Shown here: positions 39,601 through 47,808 of the stretch, piece by piece | Numbering within the stretch: position 1 is the first letter of the stretch | Layout of the letters: each line of letters begins with the position of its first letter | Assembly: GCA_934541015.1 (NCBI GenBank) | Contig: CAKTDC010000008.1 | Coordinates: 31,194-95,193 of the forward strand | Source: an uncultured Luteimonas sp. | GTDB taxonomy: Bacteria; Pseudomonadota; Gammaproteobacteria; Xanthomonadales; Xanthomonadaceae | Direction of reading: 5' to 3' | DNA: 64,000 nucleotides | The notes under the pieces: model-generated | What the model was told of the DNA's origin: nothing | Databases searched by the model: none | Seen by the model: the letters and a program-made list of their open reading frames with translations, nothing else | Position numbers and translations under genes: made by a program

Positions 39601-40203
39601 GTCGACGATGCGGGCAACGCCGCCGAAGGTGGCGGCCCACAGCGCCCCGCCGGCGTCGGTGGCGACCGACAGGGTGATGTCGGCGGGCAGGCTCGCCGGA
39701 TCCTCCGGATCGTGGACGAAGGCGGTCACCTGTTCCTGCGCATCCAGGCGGTAGACGCCTTCGTAGGTGCCGAACCAGATCTCGTCGCCGTGGCTGGCGA
39801 TCGAATAGACCTCGTCGGTGCGCATCTGCGGATGGTCGTCGCGGCGGAAATGCCGGAAGCCGGTGCGCGCGGCGTCGAGCACGCTCAGCCCGCTGCCCTG
39901 CCCGCCCACCCAGATGCGGTCGCGGTGGTCGACGTGGACGGCATACAGGGTGTTGCCGGCGAGCGAGGCCGGATCGTCCGGGTCGTGCCGCCATACCTTC
40001 ATCCCGGTGCCGTCGTAGCGCGCCAGGCCGTCGTTGGTGGCGATCCAGACATAGCCGGCGGCATCGCGGGCGATGCCGTAGATGTCGGTCGCCGGCAGGC
40101 CGTCGGCGCTGCCGATCACCCGCAGCCGCGGCGTTTCCGGAACCACCGCGGCCACGTTCGCGCACAGCAGCAACAGCACCCAGGCCACCAGCGCACGCAG
40201 CAT
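36679..40203 (-). CDS. Hybrid sensor histidine kinase with periplasmic beta-propellers (two-component regulator propeller type)
   Basis: 1174 residues with a strong ribosome binding site (AAGGAGGG) before ATG 40203. After a signal peptide ([19 protein letters not shown]) come many Reg_prop repeats of the form [16 protein letters not shown] to about residue 690, making two periplasmic propellers, and a Y_Y_Y domain (about 690-745). One membrane helix spans about 752-775. The cytosolic part has HisKA with His813 in [15 protein letters not shown], a HATPase (about 915-1025) and a receiver domain (1049-1174) with Asp1099. No DNA-binding output domain follows, so a separate regulator is needed. 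The ligand is unknown; related kinases often sense oligosaccharides. Confidence 0.92.
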   Translation of the reverse strand: MLRALVAWVLLLLCANVAAVVPETPRLRVIGSADGLPATDIYGIARDAAGYVWIATNDGLARYDGTGMKVWRHDPDDPASLAGNTLYAVHVDHRDRIWVGGQGSGLSVLDAARTGFRHFRRDDHPQMRTDEVYSIASHGDEIWFGTYEGVYRLDAQEQVTAFVHDPEDPASLPADITLSVATDAGGALWAATFGGVARIVDGRVERMRLPGGEDAPLVYSVSRVGGEIWVGAGHGLFVTGGDGRWWSPSWAPMFERPNHVLAVARDSDGGMWLASGRRLWRVAAGSDIPMAVQMGPGNVVAPVKALLLQDDGALWVPVFGAGIGYLRSDWHRVAQFQRSPEGLEGDRYRGIGLARGGGVWLGAYNGAIERMGSGGTIERLDGVAAEAMLDGRIRAIAESESGMLWTLGRRGLTRIGNGTVDVWGEDDTPDGLPEQGLANILRTGPGDTLWIGIQDYGVQQRDGLTGKVLRNVRVGDESDNDWMDFGPDGALWIASRTGLVRLPPDGEPQEVEEMRGRAVHAFAFDGLDALWLQRLTGLERFERIDGRWQRTAEVGAAQGLPVVQGYGLLVDSRQRVWLSSTRGLYRWDPAVRVLRHYGVQHGLSSQEFLERALVLEPSGMLVGSTSDGGVVLVDTVADDPTPVTPELRLDNLSVRRSGEWHALAPGAPLVLSPGDQELRVSTRVLSFDDPLSNRYWSWLQGHEEGWVAQGASGERVFSNLPAGRYVLRLRAMDAAGNAAADQELSFEVLPPWWRSRWALLAMAATLLLSLLWMAHGYRTRVKRRSAWQLAEHKRELAEQASLAKTRFLATLGHEVRTPMTGVLGMSELLLRTDLDATQRGHAEAIRRAGEHLLRLVNDALDLARIEADRLELDLQPFDLHALVQDVVALTAPPARQRGLEFRHAIAADAPRWLRGDVVRIRQILLNLIGNAVKFTAKGSVGLRVEGLAPVGVRLTVSDTGPGLSDEQKQRLFRRFEQAEGARTAARYGGSGLGLAICQELAAAMEGRIEVLSAPGEGTSFIVDLPLPAAPAVSAPAPAAVRAAERTSGLQVLLVEDDATVAEVISGLLAARGHRVAHVANGLAALAESATRRFDIGLLDLDLPGIDGLALVPLLRGQGFDRPLLAVTARADADVEALVAQAGFDGFLRKPLTGEMLEDAIDAAMAAPRGDQRAL

Positions 40204-40334
40204 GCCGCCCTCCTTGCCGTTCCCCTTCCCCGTCGACGGATGCTCGCAATGCCGCGGGTCGCGCGCAAGTCCGCGGCGTCCGCGCAAATGCCGGGCCTTC
40301 CCCGCGCGTGAACTCCGGCTGGTCAGAACTTCCC

Positions 40335-40340
40335 TAGAAT
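40335..40340 (+). promoter_or_regulatory. Candidate -10 element for yceI
   Basis: TAGAAT lies 33 bp upstream of the YceI start, in the divergent gap with the hybrid kinase gene. AACTCC at 40311-40316 stands 18 bp upstream as a poor -35. The call is weak. Confidence 0.3.
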
Positions 40341-40373
40341 CGAACCGTCCGTCTTCCCAGGCCCCGCCTTCGC

Positions 40374-41042
40374 ATGTTCCTGTCGCGCACGCTGCTCCCC
40401 TTGGCAACGGCCGCCCTGCTGGCGGCCGCGCCGGCGCCCGCCTCGCCGCCGGTGTGGGAGTTCGATCCGGTGCACACGCGGATCGCCTTCGCGGTCGACC
40501 ACGCCGGCTTCTCCCGGTCGCTGGGCACGTTCTCGGGGGTAACCGGCACCCTGGTGTTCGATCCGGAGCAGCCGGCGCAGGCGCAGGTCCAGGTCGAGGT
40601 TCCGGTGGACGGGCTCGATTTCGGCGACGAACGCTGGAACCGGGCCGCGCTTGCCGGGAACCTGCTCGATGCCGCGACCCACCCGGTGGCCAGGTTCCGC
40701 TCGACCCGCGTCGAACCGCTCGACGACGGCCGCACGATCGTCCACGGCGTGCTCGAACTGCGCGGCGTCAGCCGCGAGATCCGGCTGGATGCGACGATCA
40801 ATGCCGTCAGGCGGCATCCGCTGCCGCCGTTCCGGCGCACCGCGGGATTCTCCGCCACCGCCACCCTCAGCCGCGCCGATTTCGGCATCAGCGCATGGCG
40901 CTCGCTGATCGGCGATGCGGTGGAGCTGCGGATCGAGGCCGAAGCGACCCGCATGCGCGACCCCGGCCCGGCCACGGACCCCGCGCCGGCGCAGGACGAG
41001 TCCGATCCGGCACCGGATATCGAAGCCGATCCGGAAACCTGA
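40374..41042 (+). CDS. YceI family periplasmic lipid-binding protein
   Basis: 222 residues. A signal peptide (MFLSRTLLPLATAALLAAAP...) precedes a YceI lipocalin-like barrel: WEFDPVHTRIAFAVDHAGFSR, FGDERWNRAALAG, and HGVLELRGVSREIRL. YceI proteins bind polyisoprenoids or similar lipids and are induced by high pH in E. coli. The C-terminus has an unusual acidic, proline-rich tail (about 25 residues, DPAPAQDESDPAPDIEADPE) outside the barrel. Confidence 0.88.
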   Translation: MFLSRTLLPLATAALLAAAPAPASPPVWEFDPVHTRIAFAVDHAGFSRSLGTFSGVTGTLVFDPEQPAQAQVQVEVPVDGLDFGDERWNRAALAGNLLDAATHPVARFRSTRVEPLDDGRTIVHGVLELRGVSREIRLDATINAVRRHPLPPFRRTAGFSATATLSRADFGISAWRSLIGDAVELRIEAEATRMRDPGPATDPAPAQDESDPAPDIEADPET

Positions 41043-41104
41043 GGCACTGCCGCTCCGGTTCCGCCACGACGGTCGCCCCGCCGGGGATCCTCTGGACAGC
41101 TGCC

Positions 41105-41140
41105 GTCATCCCCGCAAGTGCGGGAACGATGAGCGCGGCA
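41105..41140. repeat. Single extragenic GTCATCCCCGC palindrome
   Basis: GTCATCCCCGCAAGTGCGGG at 41105-41124 resembles the half-unit of the large array at 58601-59071. It lies in the 116-bp convergent gap between yceI and the amidase gene and may end both transcripts. Confidence 0.6.
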
Positions 41141-41158
41141 AGCCTGCGCGACAGCACG

Positions 41159-42001
41159 CTAGCGGCGCCCTGCCGACCCCGTGGCCGCGGGCGGCGGCGC
41201 CAGCATCCGCATCCCGCCGGGTGCGGTCGCCACGTCCAGCAGCGCGGCGGTGTCCACGTCCGGTTCCCCGGCGATGTCGGACGGGCGGTATTTCATCTGG
41301 AACGTGCTCAGCACGTCGCGCGTGGCCTGGTCCAGCTCGCCGCTTCGCGGCACCGCGTAGCCCACTTCCGCCAGCCGCGCCTGGAACCAGGACACGTCCG
41401 GCAGCGGTCCGGCGCGGCGCGCCGCGAGCCGCTCGTCGAACATCGCCGCATCCGGCCAGGGAATGATCCCGGCCTCGGCGAAGCGCTTCCAGGGAAACAT
41501 CGGACCCGGATCCTGCTTGCGGCCCGGGGCGATGTCGGCATGCCCGAGCACGAACTCCGGCGCGATCGAATGGCGGGCGACGATCTGCCGGCTCAGTTCG
41601 ATCACCGCATCGATCTGTGCCTCGGAGAACGGCGCATAGACCCGCCCCCCGGGCGTATCGACGTAGCCGGGATTGACGATCTCGATGCCCACCGACGCGG
41701 CGTTGAGCGTGGCCCAGCCGGCCCAGTAGCTGACGCCGGCGTGGCGCGCCAGCCGGCTCTCGTCGACCAGGCGGTAGATCTCGACCGGATCGTCGCGCAC
41801 CAGGTAGTGCGAGGACACCCGGCCCTGGCGCGCCAGGATGTCCAGCGATTCCTCGAAGTCGGCCACCGTGTAGTGCAGGATCAGGAACTGCACGCGGCTG
41901 GCCTGCACCACCGATTCGTGGCGGGTGTCGATCCTGGGCGAAGTCGTCGTGCAGGCCGCGAGCAGGCTGCAGGCGAGCACGGCGATCCATCGGTTGCGCA
42001 T
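41159..42001 (-). CDS. N-acetylmuramoyl-L-alanine amidase, AmiD-like lipoprotein
   Basis: 280 residues. The lipobox is LLAAC (Cys17). The amidase_2 domain (about 35-185) shows FLILHYTVADFEESL with the first zinc histidine, SSHYLVRDDPVEIYRLV, IGIEIVNPG, and VLGHADIAPGRKQDPGPMFPW with the late histidine and lysine. A C-terminal peptidoglycan-binding-like stretch (about 200-260) follows. It resembles E. coli AmiD, an outer-membrane amidase acting on anhydromuropeptides and murein during recycling. Outer-membrane location is inferred from the lipobox. Confidence 0.88.
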   Translation of the reverse strand: MRNRWIAVLACSLLAACTTTSPRIDTRHESVVQASRVQFLILHYTVADFEESLDILARQGRVSSHYLVRDDPVEIYRLVDESRLARHAGVSYWAGWATLNAASVGIEIVNPGYVDTPGGRVYAPFSEAQIDAVIELSRQIVARHSIAPEFVLGHADIAPGRKQDPGPMFPWKRFAEAGIIPWPDAAMFDERLAARRAGPLPDVSWFQARLAEVGYAVPRSGELDQATRDVLSTFQMKYRPSDIAGEPDVDTAALLDVATAPGGMRMLAPPPAATGSAGRR

Positions 42002-42259
42002 GACCGGATTCCCTTTTCGGACGCAGCGGGCAGGGTAACCGACATCGCGCCCGGGGCATGTCCTGCGCTCTCAGCCGGCACGGAACACGCCACGCCTCCG
42101 GTTCCGCACGGATCGAAGCGATCGCCCTTGGCACCGCTCCTGCAGACGCAGCGCACGCCGGAACCCGGCGACCGACACATCCCTTACATCCAGCTGCCAC
42201 ACGCCTGGGACATGCCGAGCCCACACTGGCGCACAGGCCGCACCGGAACCCGCATCGAC

Positions 42260-42469
42260 ATGACCGCACCCAGGACGCGCATCGAGGTCCAGCCCGACTC
42301 GGACGGCGGCTGGAGCGTCACCCGCGACTGCATCGTCGATGGCCACTTCGCCGATCTGCCCGCGGCCAACGGCTACGCGGCCGCCTGCGCCCGGCGGGCG
42401 CAGCGCGCGGGCATCGCCGTGATCCTGCACACCCTGCCGGCGGAACCGTCGCCGCAATCCGCGCACTGA
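42260..42469 (+). CDS. Small protein, DUF2188-like
   Basis: 69 residues from ATG 42260. The pattern IEVQPDSDGGWSVTRDCIVDGHFADLPAANGYAAACARRA looks like the DUF2188 fold, in which a tryptophan strand is followed by a helix beginning at the alanine-rich segment. An in-frame ATG at 42212 would add 16 residues of lower-quality sequence. No neighbour suggests a role. Confidence is moderate because the gene is short and lies in a gap between a minus-strand amidase and a minus-strand histone-like gene. Confidence 0.5.
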   Translation: MTAPRTRIEVQPDSDGGWSVTRDCIVDGHFADLPAANGYAAACARRAQRAGIAVILHTLPAEPSPQSAH

Positions 42470-42539
42470 CCGGACGACCGGTCCCGACACACGATCTCCG
42501 CTGCAGTCCCGGTGCGGCAAGGCTCAGAGTGGATCGGCG

Positions 42540-42560
42540 GGCCTTCCGGTCCGGAAGGCC
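42540..42560. terminator. Perfect hairpin in the gap before the histone-like gene
   Basis: GGCCTTCCGG and CCGGAAGGCC pair perfectly around a single T, 70 bp after the small DUF2188-like gene. It may act as a terminator for that gene. The rest of the 311-bp gap (42470-42780) holds no recognisable gene. Confidence 0.4.
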
Positions 42561-42735
42561 GGGACGCCGCCACCGGCAGCGCCGCGAGGCGGTCCCCATC
42601 CGCTCGAACGGTCGACTGGAATCCCCTGTCCTGCGCCGTGGCCCGCGTGCAGAGGGTTCGCACGGCTGCCGCCGACCGGCAGCGGCAGCTTCGACGGCCG
42701 GCGACCGCATCGGTATCGGCGCGGCGCATGCGGCA

Positions 42736-42772
42736 CCGGCATCGCCGCACCGGGAAGGCGCGGCGATGCCGG
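42736..42772 (-). terminator. Hairpin directly downstream of the histone-H1-like gene
   Basis: Arms 42736-42747 (CCGGCATCGCCG) and 42761-42772 (CGGCGATGCCGG) pair perfectly over 12 bp with a 13-base loop, 8 bp after the stop of the minus-strand gene. No T-run follows. Position and stem strength suggest transcription termination. Confidence 0.5.
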
Positions 42773-42780
42773 GATTCGCG

Positions 42781-43221
42781 CTACTTCTTAGCGGCAGCCT
42801 TTCTGGCCGGTGCCTTCCTTGCGGCTGCCTTCTTTGCCGGAGACTTCTTCGCGGATGCCTTCTTCGCAACAGCCTTCTTCGCGGGCGCCTTCTTCGCAGC
42901 AGCCTTCTTCGCCGGCGCCTTCTTCGCGGCGGCCTTCTTCTTGCCTGCGCCCTTCTTCTTCAGCTCGGCAACTTCCTTCTTCGCAGCCGCGCTGGTGGAC
43001 GCCAGCTTCTTCTTGGCCGCCGAGACGCGCTTGCCGACCGCCTTCTTCGCCTTGGCCGCGGAATCGACCACCGCCTTCTCGGCCTTCTTCGCGGTCTTCT
43101 TCGCGGACTTCACCGCGCTCCTGGCTTTCTTGGCGACTTTCCCGCCGATGTCCTTCGCCGTGTCGGCGACGGCTTCGGCGGCACTGCTCAGGGTCTCCGC
43201 GACCCCATTGCCATTACTCAT
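42781..43221 (-). CDS. Histone-H1-like lysine/alanine-rich nucleoid protein
   Basis: 146 residues from ATG 43221. The N-terminal 30 residues are ordinary (VAETLSSAAEAVADTAKDIG). The remainder is almost only Lys, Ala, Pro, Ser and Val, with degenerate KKAPAKKAA-type repeats from about residue 90 to the end. Such proteins (AlgP, Hc1-like, HctB-like) bind DNA through basic tails and often vary in repeat number between strains. It probably acts as a nucleoid protein. The gene is followed by a 12-bp hairpin. Confidence 0.85.
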   Translation of the reverse strand: MSNGNGVAETLSSAAEAVADTAKDIGGKVAKKARSAVKSAKKTAKKAEKAVVDSAAKAKKAVGKRVSAAKKKLASTSAAAKKEVAELKKKGAGKKKAAAKKAPAKKAAAKKAPAKKAVAKKASAKKSPAKKAAARKAPARKAAAKK

Positions 43222-43703
43222 GGTGTGTCCTCGTCTGTGTGCTCTGGAACGGTGATCGGGTTCGGGCAAGCGCCCGTGCGAAATGTAGCGCGTCACGGGC
43301 GCCGCGCAAGCTGCCGCGCCGCAAAAAGTCGCGCGGTCTTTCCGGAGGGCAGGCGCGTTGCCCAGGGTCGAACTGCCGATGGTCGTTCCTCGCCCTGGCA
43401 ATCGCGCTCCGCGGGGAACGTCGCCGGGCACGACGCGATCGCGCAGGCGCGACGGACTTCCGGTTCTTTTCCCGGGCGCAGGGAAGGCTGCCCCTCCGGA
43501 CGTCCGGCCATCGGAAGGACGCCGCGCCCTGTCGACCGGGGATCGCTCTTCGCCCGGTCGGGGCCGCGCCGCGGTCCGGTCCGGCGGCGCTCCTGCCGTG
43601 GCGAAGAAGGGAGAAATGCGCGGGAGACGCGCCCGCGCTTCAGTATCGATTGTAGGATCGACACCGACACTGTCCTTCCCGGACGGCCGACCGCGATACC
43701 CGG
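43222..43703. other. Non-coding gap between the histone-like gene and degQ
   Basis: 482 bp without a recognisable gene. 43485-43575 carries a copy of the interspersed element also found (inverted) near 35405-35475, centred on GGACGCCGCGCCCTGTCG. TGTAGGAT at 43652-43659 is the best A/T-rich candidate for a degQ promoter, 45 bp before its start. Frames in this stretch lack start signals and family resemblance. Confidence 0.5.
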
Positions 43704-45149
43704 ATGAAGACCCCGCTCAAGATTCTCCTCGCCCTCACCGCAGCCGCGGCCTTCGGCGGCTTCGCCGCCACCGCATTCCACGCGGCCCTGCAGCCGCCGG
43801 CCCACGCGGCCACCGATCCGGCGCAGCCCGTGGCGCCGGCGATTCCCGCCGCCGCCGCGCTTCCGGTCGCGGTGGACGGCCAGCCGCTGCCGTCGCTGTC
43901 GCCGATGCTGCAGCGGGTCATCCCCTCGGTGGTCAGCGTGCACTCGCGCCAGCGCGTCCAGGTCAGCCCGTTCGGCAACGACCCCTTCTTCCGGCGCATG
44001 TTCCCGGACCTGTCGCAGGAGCGCATCAACGAATCGCTCGGCTCGGGGGTCATCGTCGACGCCGCGCAGGGCTACGTGCTGACCAACCACCACGTGATCG
44101 AGGGTGCCGACGCTGTCTCGGTCACCCTGTCCGACGGCCGCACGCTCACTGCGGAGTTCATCGGCTCCGACCCCGACACCGACGTGGCGCTGATGAGGAT
44201 CCCCGCGCAGGATCTCAGCGCGATCCCGCTGTCCTCGGGCGACACCCTGGAAGTGGGCGACTTCGTGGTCGCCGTCGGCAACCCCTTCGGCTTCAGCCAG
44301 ACCGTCACCTCCGGCATCGTCTCGGCGGTCGGGCGCAGCAACGTGCCCGGGGTCGGCTTCCAGAATTTCATCCAGACCGATGCGTCCATCAACCCCGGCA
44401 ACTCCGGCGGCGCCCTGGTCAACCTGCACGGCGAACTGGTCGGCATCAACACCGCCAGCTTCAACACCCGCGGCAGCATGGCCGGCAACATCGGCCTGGG
44501 CTTCGCCATCCCCATCGACCTGGCGCGCAACGTGATGCAGCAGCTGCTGACCACCGGCGAGGTGCGCCGCGGCACCCTGGGCCTGGACACGCAGACCCTG
44601 GACGCGCGCCTGGCGGGCAACCTCGGCCTGGACGCCGGCCTGCGCGGCGCCGTGGTCACCCGCGTCCACGGCGGATCGGCCGCGGCCGCCGCCGGGCTGC
44701 GCACCGGCGACGTGATCACCGCCGCCAACGGCCAGCGCATCGACAGCGCCGAGGCCCTGCGCAATTTCCAGGGCCTGCAGCCGCTGGACGCACCGGTGAC
44801 CCTGGAGGTGCTGCGCGACGGCAGGTCGATCCCGGTGTCCACGCGCCTGCGCGCGCTGCCGCGCGACGGCGCCAGCTACGACCCGCGTCTGGCCGGCGCC
44901 ACCTTCTCCGACCTGCCAGAAGCGCTGCGCCGGCAGAACGCCCGCGCCCGCGGCGTGCTGGTGGAAAAGGTCGAACCCGGCAGCCGCGCCTACGACAACG
45001 GCCTGCGCGAGGGCGACCTGATCCTGGGCGCCAACAGCGGCCAGTTCCGCGATCTGGCAGGATTCCGCGATACATTGTCGGACAACCCGCCCCAGCTCGT
45101 GCTCGCGATTTCACGACGCGGTCGCATGTACGAGGCAATGATGCAGTGA
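43704..45149 (+). CDS. degQ: Periplasmic serine protease, DegQ/DegP (HtrA) type
   Basis: 481 residues with a signal sequence (ILLALTAAAAFGGFAATAF). The triad is His130 in VLTNHHVIEG, Asp160 in DPDTDVALMRI and Ser234 in INPGNSGGAL. Two PDZ domains follow (about 280-375 and 395-475), including LRGAVVTRVHGGSAAAAAGLRT-like and VLVEKVEPGSRAYDNGLREGD segments. It degrades or refolds damaged envelope proteins. The long LA loop typical of DegP is short here (SPFGNDPFFRRMFPDLS), favouring DegQ. MucD is an alternative name in pseudomonads. Confidence 0.92.
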   Translation: MKTPLKILLALTAAAAFGGFAATAFHAALQPPAHAATDPAQPVAPAIPAAAALPVAVDGQPLPSLSPMLQRVIPSVVSVHSRQRVQVSPFGNDPFFRRMFPDLSQERINESLGSGVIVDAAQGYVLTNHHVIEGADAVSVTLSDGRTLTAEFIGSDPDTDVALMRIPAQDLSAIPLSSGDTLEVGDFVVAVGNPFGFSQTVTSGIVSAVGRSNVPGVGFQNFIQTDASINPGNSGGALVNLHGELVGINTASFNTRGSMAGNIGLGFAIPIDLARNVMQQLLTTGEVRRGTLGLDTQTLDARLAGNLGLDAGLRGAVVTRVHGGSAAAAAGLRTGDVITAANGQRIDSAEALRNFQGLQPLDAPVTLEVLRDGRSIPVSTRLRALPRDGASYDPRLAGATFSDLPEALRRQNARARGVLVEKVEPGSRAYDNGLREGDLILGANSGQFRDLAGFRDTLSDNPPQLVLAISRRGRMYEAMMQ

Positions 45150-45224
45150 CCGCGGCATCCGCCGCAGCACCCGCAGGGTCCGCCCAACCGGCGCAGCCGC
45201 GCCCCTTTCCCAAGGAGACGATCG

Positions 45225-45584
45225 ATGAGTCCCACCTCGACTGACAACGTCAAAGCCAACCTCGGCCAGGCCGGCGGCCACCTCAAGGCGGCCGCTGCGG
45301 ATGCCGGCAACGCGATCAGGAACGCCGCCGGCGTCGCCGGCGACGAGCTCAAGCTCGGCCAGGCCGCGGTCAAGGCCGATCTGGCCGACTCGGCGCTGGC
45401 CGGCATCGCCGCGTTCGAGGAAGGCGGCGCGGCCGCGAAGGAACAGGTCGATGCGCTGATGGACAAGGGCCGCGACCTGATCGACAGCGCCGCCGACCTG
45501 ATCCGCGAGCGCCCGATCGCCTCGTTCGGCGTGGCCTTCGCGGTCGGATTCGTCATCGCCAAGCTCGCCAGCAGCAACAAGTAA
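45225..45584 (+). CDS. DUF883 (ElaB/YqjD family) membrane-anchored protein
   Basis: 119 residues. A long alanine-rich amphipathic region (residues 5-90) with AFEEGGAAAKEQVDALMDKGRDLIDSAADLI leads to a C-terminal membrane helix (IASFGVAFAVGFVIAKLAS). E. coli YqjD and ElaB share this layout, sit in the inner membrane and associate with ribosomes in stationary phase. AAGGAGA precedes ATG 45225. The following two genes complete a YqjD-YqjE-YqjK-like cluster. Confidence 0.85.
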   Translation: MSPTSTDNVKANLGQAGGHLKAAAADAGNAIRNAAGVAGDELKLGQAAVKADLADSALAGIAAFEEGGAAAKEQVDALMDKGRDLIDSAADLIRERPIASFGVAFAVGFVIAKLASSNK

Positions 45585-45596
45585 CCGCCTCCCGAC

Positions 45597-46091
45597 GTGA
45601 GTGCAGAACCGGGCAAGGGCGGCAGCGCGGCGGGCGATTCCGGCGGCACGGCGCGAGAGCCGCCCGCCGGGATCGACGAGATCCTGCGCAGCCTGCACGC
45701 CAGCGGGCGGGATACGGTCGGGGCCTCGCTCGACACCGGGCGCGCGCTGCGCCGGCTGGTCTCGGCCGACCTGGCGCTTGCGCGCAGCGCGCTCGGCCGG
45801 TCCCTGGCCTGGAGCGGAGTGGCCGTCGTGTTCGGCGCCTCGGCCTGGCTGCTGCTGATGGCGGCACTGATCGCGCTGCTGCAGGCCGGCGGGCTGTCCT
45901 GGCTGGCCTCGATCGCGCTCACCGCCCTGCTCAGCCTGGTGGTGACGGGCCTGGCGGCCTGGCGCGTCGCGGTGTTTTTCGACCTCGCGGGCATGCACGC
46001 CACCCGCCGCCAGCTGTCGCGGCTGGGGCTGTTCAACGAACCCGACGACGGCGACGACGATTCCCACGGCGAACAGCGGGAGGCGGCATGA
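45597..46091 (+). CDS. Phage-holin-family/YqjE-like membrane protein
   Basis: 164 residues starting with GTG 45597, 12 bp after the DUF883 stop. Two adjacent hydrophobic segments (about 80-105 and 110-130: VAVVFGASAWLLLMAALIALL and WLASIALTALLSLVVTGLAAW) match the YqjE/actinobacterial-holin superfamily. The N-terminus is glycine/proline-rich and the C-terminus acidic (EPDDGDDDSHGEQ). It overlaps the next gene by 4 nt. Despite the family name there is no sign of a prophage here. Confidence 0.82.
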   Translation: MSAEPGKGGSAAGDSGGTAREPPAGIDEILRSLHASGRDTVGASLDTGRALRRLVSADLALARSALGRSLAWSGVAVVFGASAWLLLMAALIALLQAGGLSWLASIALTALLSLVVTGLAAWRVAVFFDLAGMHATRRQLSRLGLFNEPDDGDDDSHGEQREAA

Positions 46092-46609
46092 AACTGGATG
46101 CGCTCCGGCGCCGGGTCGAACGCGCCGAGGGTCTCGTCGACGGCCGCATCGCGCAGACAGTGGCGCAGCAGCGCCGCTTCCGCGAAGACTGGCGGCTGGC
46201 CTGGTCGCCGGGGCGGATCGTGATCGTCGGACTGGTCGCCGGGTTCTTCGCCGGAAAGGTGCGCACGGCGCGCATCGTGGGCGCGGTCTCGGCCACGCGC
46301 TGGGTGCAGCTGGCGACCAGCGTGACCGGGCTGTTCGCGTCGCTGCAGGCGGCGTGGGCCGCCCAGTCCGCGGAAACCGCGGCCGAGGGCGCCGAATCAG
46401 CGGCCGAAGGTGCGGAGTCCGCGGCCGGAGTCGCCGCCACCGCGGCCGAAAGCGGCGGTGCTGGATCCGGCGCGGCCGCAGCGGCAGGCGCACCGCCCGC
46501 CGAGCCCCCGACCCGGCCCTCGGTCTCGGACGGCCGGCGCCGGCCGGACACGCAGTGGGATTCCGAACCGCGGCCTGCCGAGGCCGCGACCGAACTGTCC
46601 GAGCGCTGA
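46088..46609 (+). CDS. YqjK-like small protein with extended Ala/Pro-rich tail
   Basis: 173 residues. By position it corresponds to yqjK, though similarity is weak. The N-terminal third is basic with arginine-rich helices, followed by a hydrophobic stretch at about 42-58 (IVIVGLVAGFFAGKV). From residue 95 onward is low-complexity AAEGAESAAEGAESAAG-type repeats and a proline-rich C-terminus. Start ATG 46088 overlaps the YqjE-like stop. Confidence 0.7.
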   Translation: MKLDALRRRVERAEGLVDGRIAQTVAQQRRFREDWRLAWSPGRIVIVGLVAGFFAGKVRTARIVGAVSATRWVQLATSVTGLFASLQAAWAAQSAETAAEGAESAAEGAESAAGVAATAAESGGAGSGAAAAAGAPPAEPPTRPSVSDGRRRPDTQWDSEPRPAEAATELSER

Positions 46610-46652
46610 TCCCGCAGCCGTCCGGGCAAGGGCCGCACGCAGCATCTTCGCC

Positions 46653-47759
46653 ATGGATCCCGACACTTCCCAAGCTGCCGCCACACCGCCCGGCAACGGC
46701 GCAACCAGCGGCGCAGCACCGCGACCGCGGGCTTCGACGGCAGTGCTGGTGCTGGCCACGCTTGCCGTGGGCTACACGCTCTGGGCGGCGCAGGGGCTGC
46801 TGCTGCCGGTGCTGCTGGCGATGTTCTTCGCCCTGATCGGCAACCCCATCATCCGGCTGCTGCGGAGGATGTGGATCCCGCGTTTCTGCGCCGCGCTGCT
46901 GGTGCTGCTCGCCGGACTGGCCGGGGCCGCCGCCCTGGCCTACCAGATGGTGCCGCCGGCGATGGCCTGGGCCAGCGAGGCACCGGCACAGATGCGCCAG
47001 CTCGCGCCCAAGCTGCGCAAGCTGGCCAAGCCGGTGCACGAGGCCAACCAGGCCGCCGAAAGCCTCGCCCGCGCCGCCGGCGGCGAGACCGGCCGGCAGC
47101 CGCAGGTGGTGCGCACCGCCCAGGACGATCCCTACAGCCTGCTGACCAGGACGCCGCGGCTGCTGGCGTCGCTGCTGGCGGTGGTGCTGCTGACCTTCTT
47201 CTTCATGGTCTACGGGCAGAACCTGCAGCGCAACGCGATCGCGCTGCTGCCCAGGCGCCAGCAGCAGAAGCTCACCGTGGGCATCCTGCAGACGATCGAG
47301 CACGAGGTGTCGCGCTACGTGCTCACCATCTGCGTGATCAACGCCCTGGTCGGCCTGGCCTTTGCCGGCGTGCTCTACCTGATCGGCATTCCGCTGCCCG
47401 AATCGCTGCTGTGGGGCACGGTGGCGGCGCTGCTCAATTTCGCGCCCTATGTCGGCCCGCTGATCGGCATGCTGGCGATGCTGCTGGTGGGCCTGGTGAC
47501 CTTCGACGAACCGCTGCGCTCGCTGGCGCCGGCGGCGGCCTACCTGGTGCTGCACACGCTCGAAGGCCAGATCATCACCCCGATCGCGCTGGGCAGGCGC
47601 ATGGCGCTGTCGCCGCTGGTGCTGATCCTGGCGCTGATGCTGTTCGGCTGGCTGTGGGGGATCGTCGGACTGCTGCTGGCGGTGCCGCTGCTGGTCTGCG
47701 TCAAGCTGGTGCTCAAGCGGATCGAGGGGCTGGAGGGCTGGGCGCGGCTGCTGGAGTGA
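46653..47759 (+). CDS. AI-2E family transporter, second copy
   Basis: 368 residues with about seven to eight membrane segments. The first pair is at residues 30-60, the third at 75-98, and the rest from about 170 to 350, including the signature around LLNFAPYVGPLIGMLAML. VLHTLEGQIITPIALGRRM is also typical of the family. It is only distantly similar to the first AI-2E protein at 3663-4898 and belongs to a different subgroup. A role in envelope homeostasis or ion antiport is possible. It starts 43 bp after the YqjK-like gene. Confidence 0.88.
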   Translation: MDPDTSQAAATPPGNGATSGAAPRPRASTAVLVLATLAVGYTLWAAQGLLLPVLLAMFFALIGNPIIRLLRRMWIPRFCAALLVLLAGLAGAAALAYQMVPPAMAWASEAPAQMRQLAPKLRKLAKPVHEANQAAESLARAAGGETGRQPQVVRTAQDDPYSLLTRTPRLLASLLAVVLLTFFFMVYGQNLQRNAIALLPRRQQQKLTVGILQTIEHEVSRYVLTICVINALVGLAFAGVLYLIGIPLPESLLWGTVAALLNFAPYVGPLIGMLAMLLVGLVTFDEPLRSLAPAAAYLVLHTLEGQIITPIALGRRMALSPLVLILALMLFGWLWGIVGLLLAVPLLVCVKLVLKRIEGLEGWARLLE

Positions 47760-47796
47760 GCCCTGCGCCGCGGCGGGCAAGGCCCGCAGAGGGCAC

Positions 47797-47802
47797 TACA
47801 AT
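47797..47802 (+). promoter_or_regulatory. Candidate -10 element of a leaderless HAD-phosphatase transcript
   Basis: TACAAT ends exactly six bases before ATG 47809, with no ribosome binding site between. A transcript starting the usual distance downstream would begin at the A of the start codon. The -35 region is not clear. Confidence 0.45.
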
Positions 47803-47808
47803 GGGTCG

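Noticed and set aside
45597..46091. Prophage holin
   Set aside because: The family name derives from a shared two-helix fold. The neighbours are YqjD- and YqjK-like genes and there is no other phage gene in the window.
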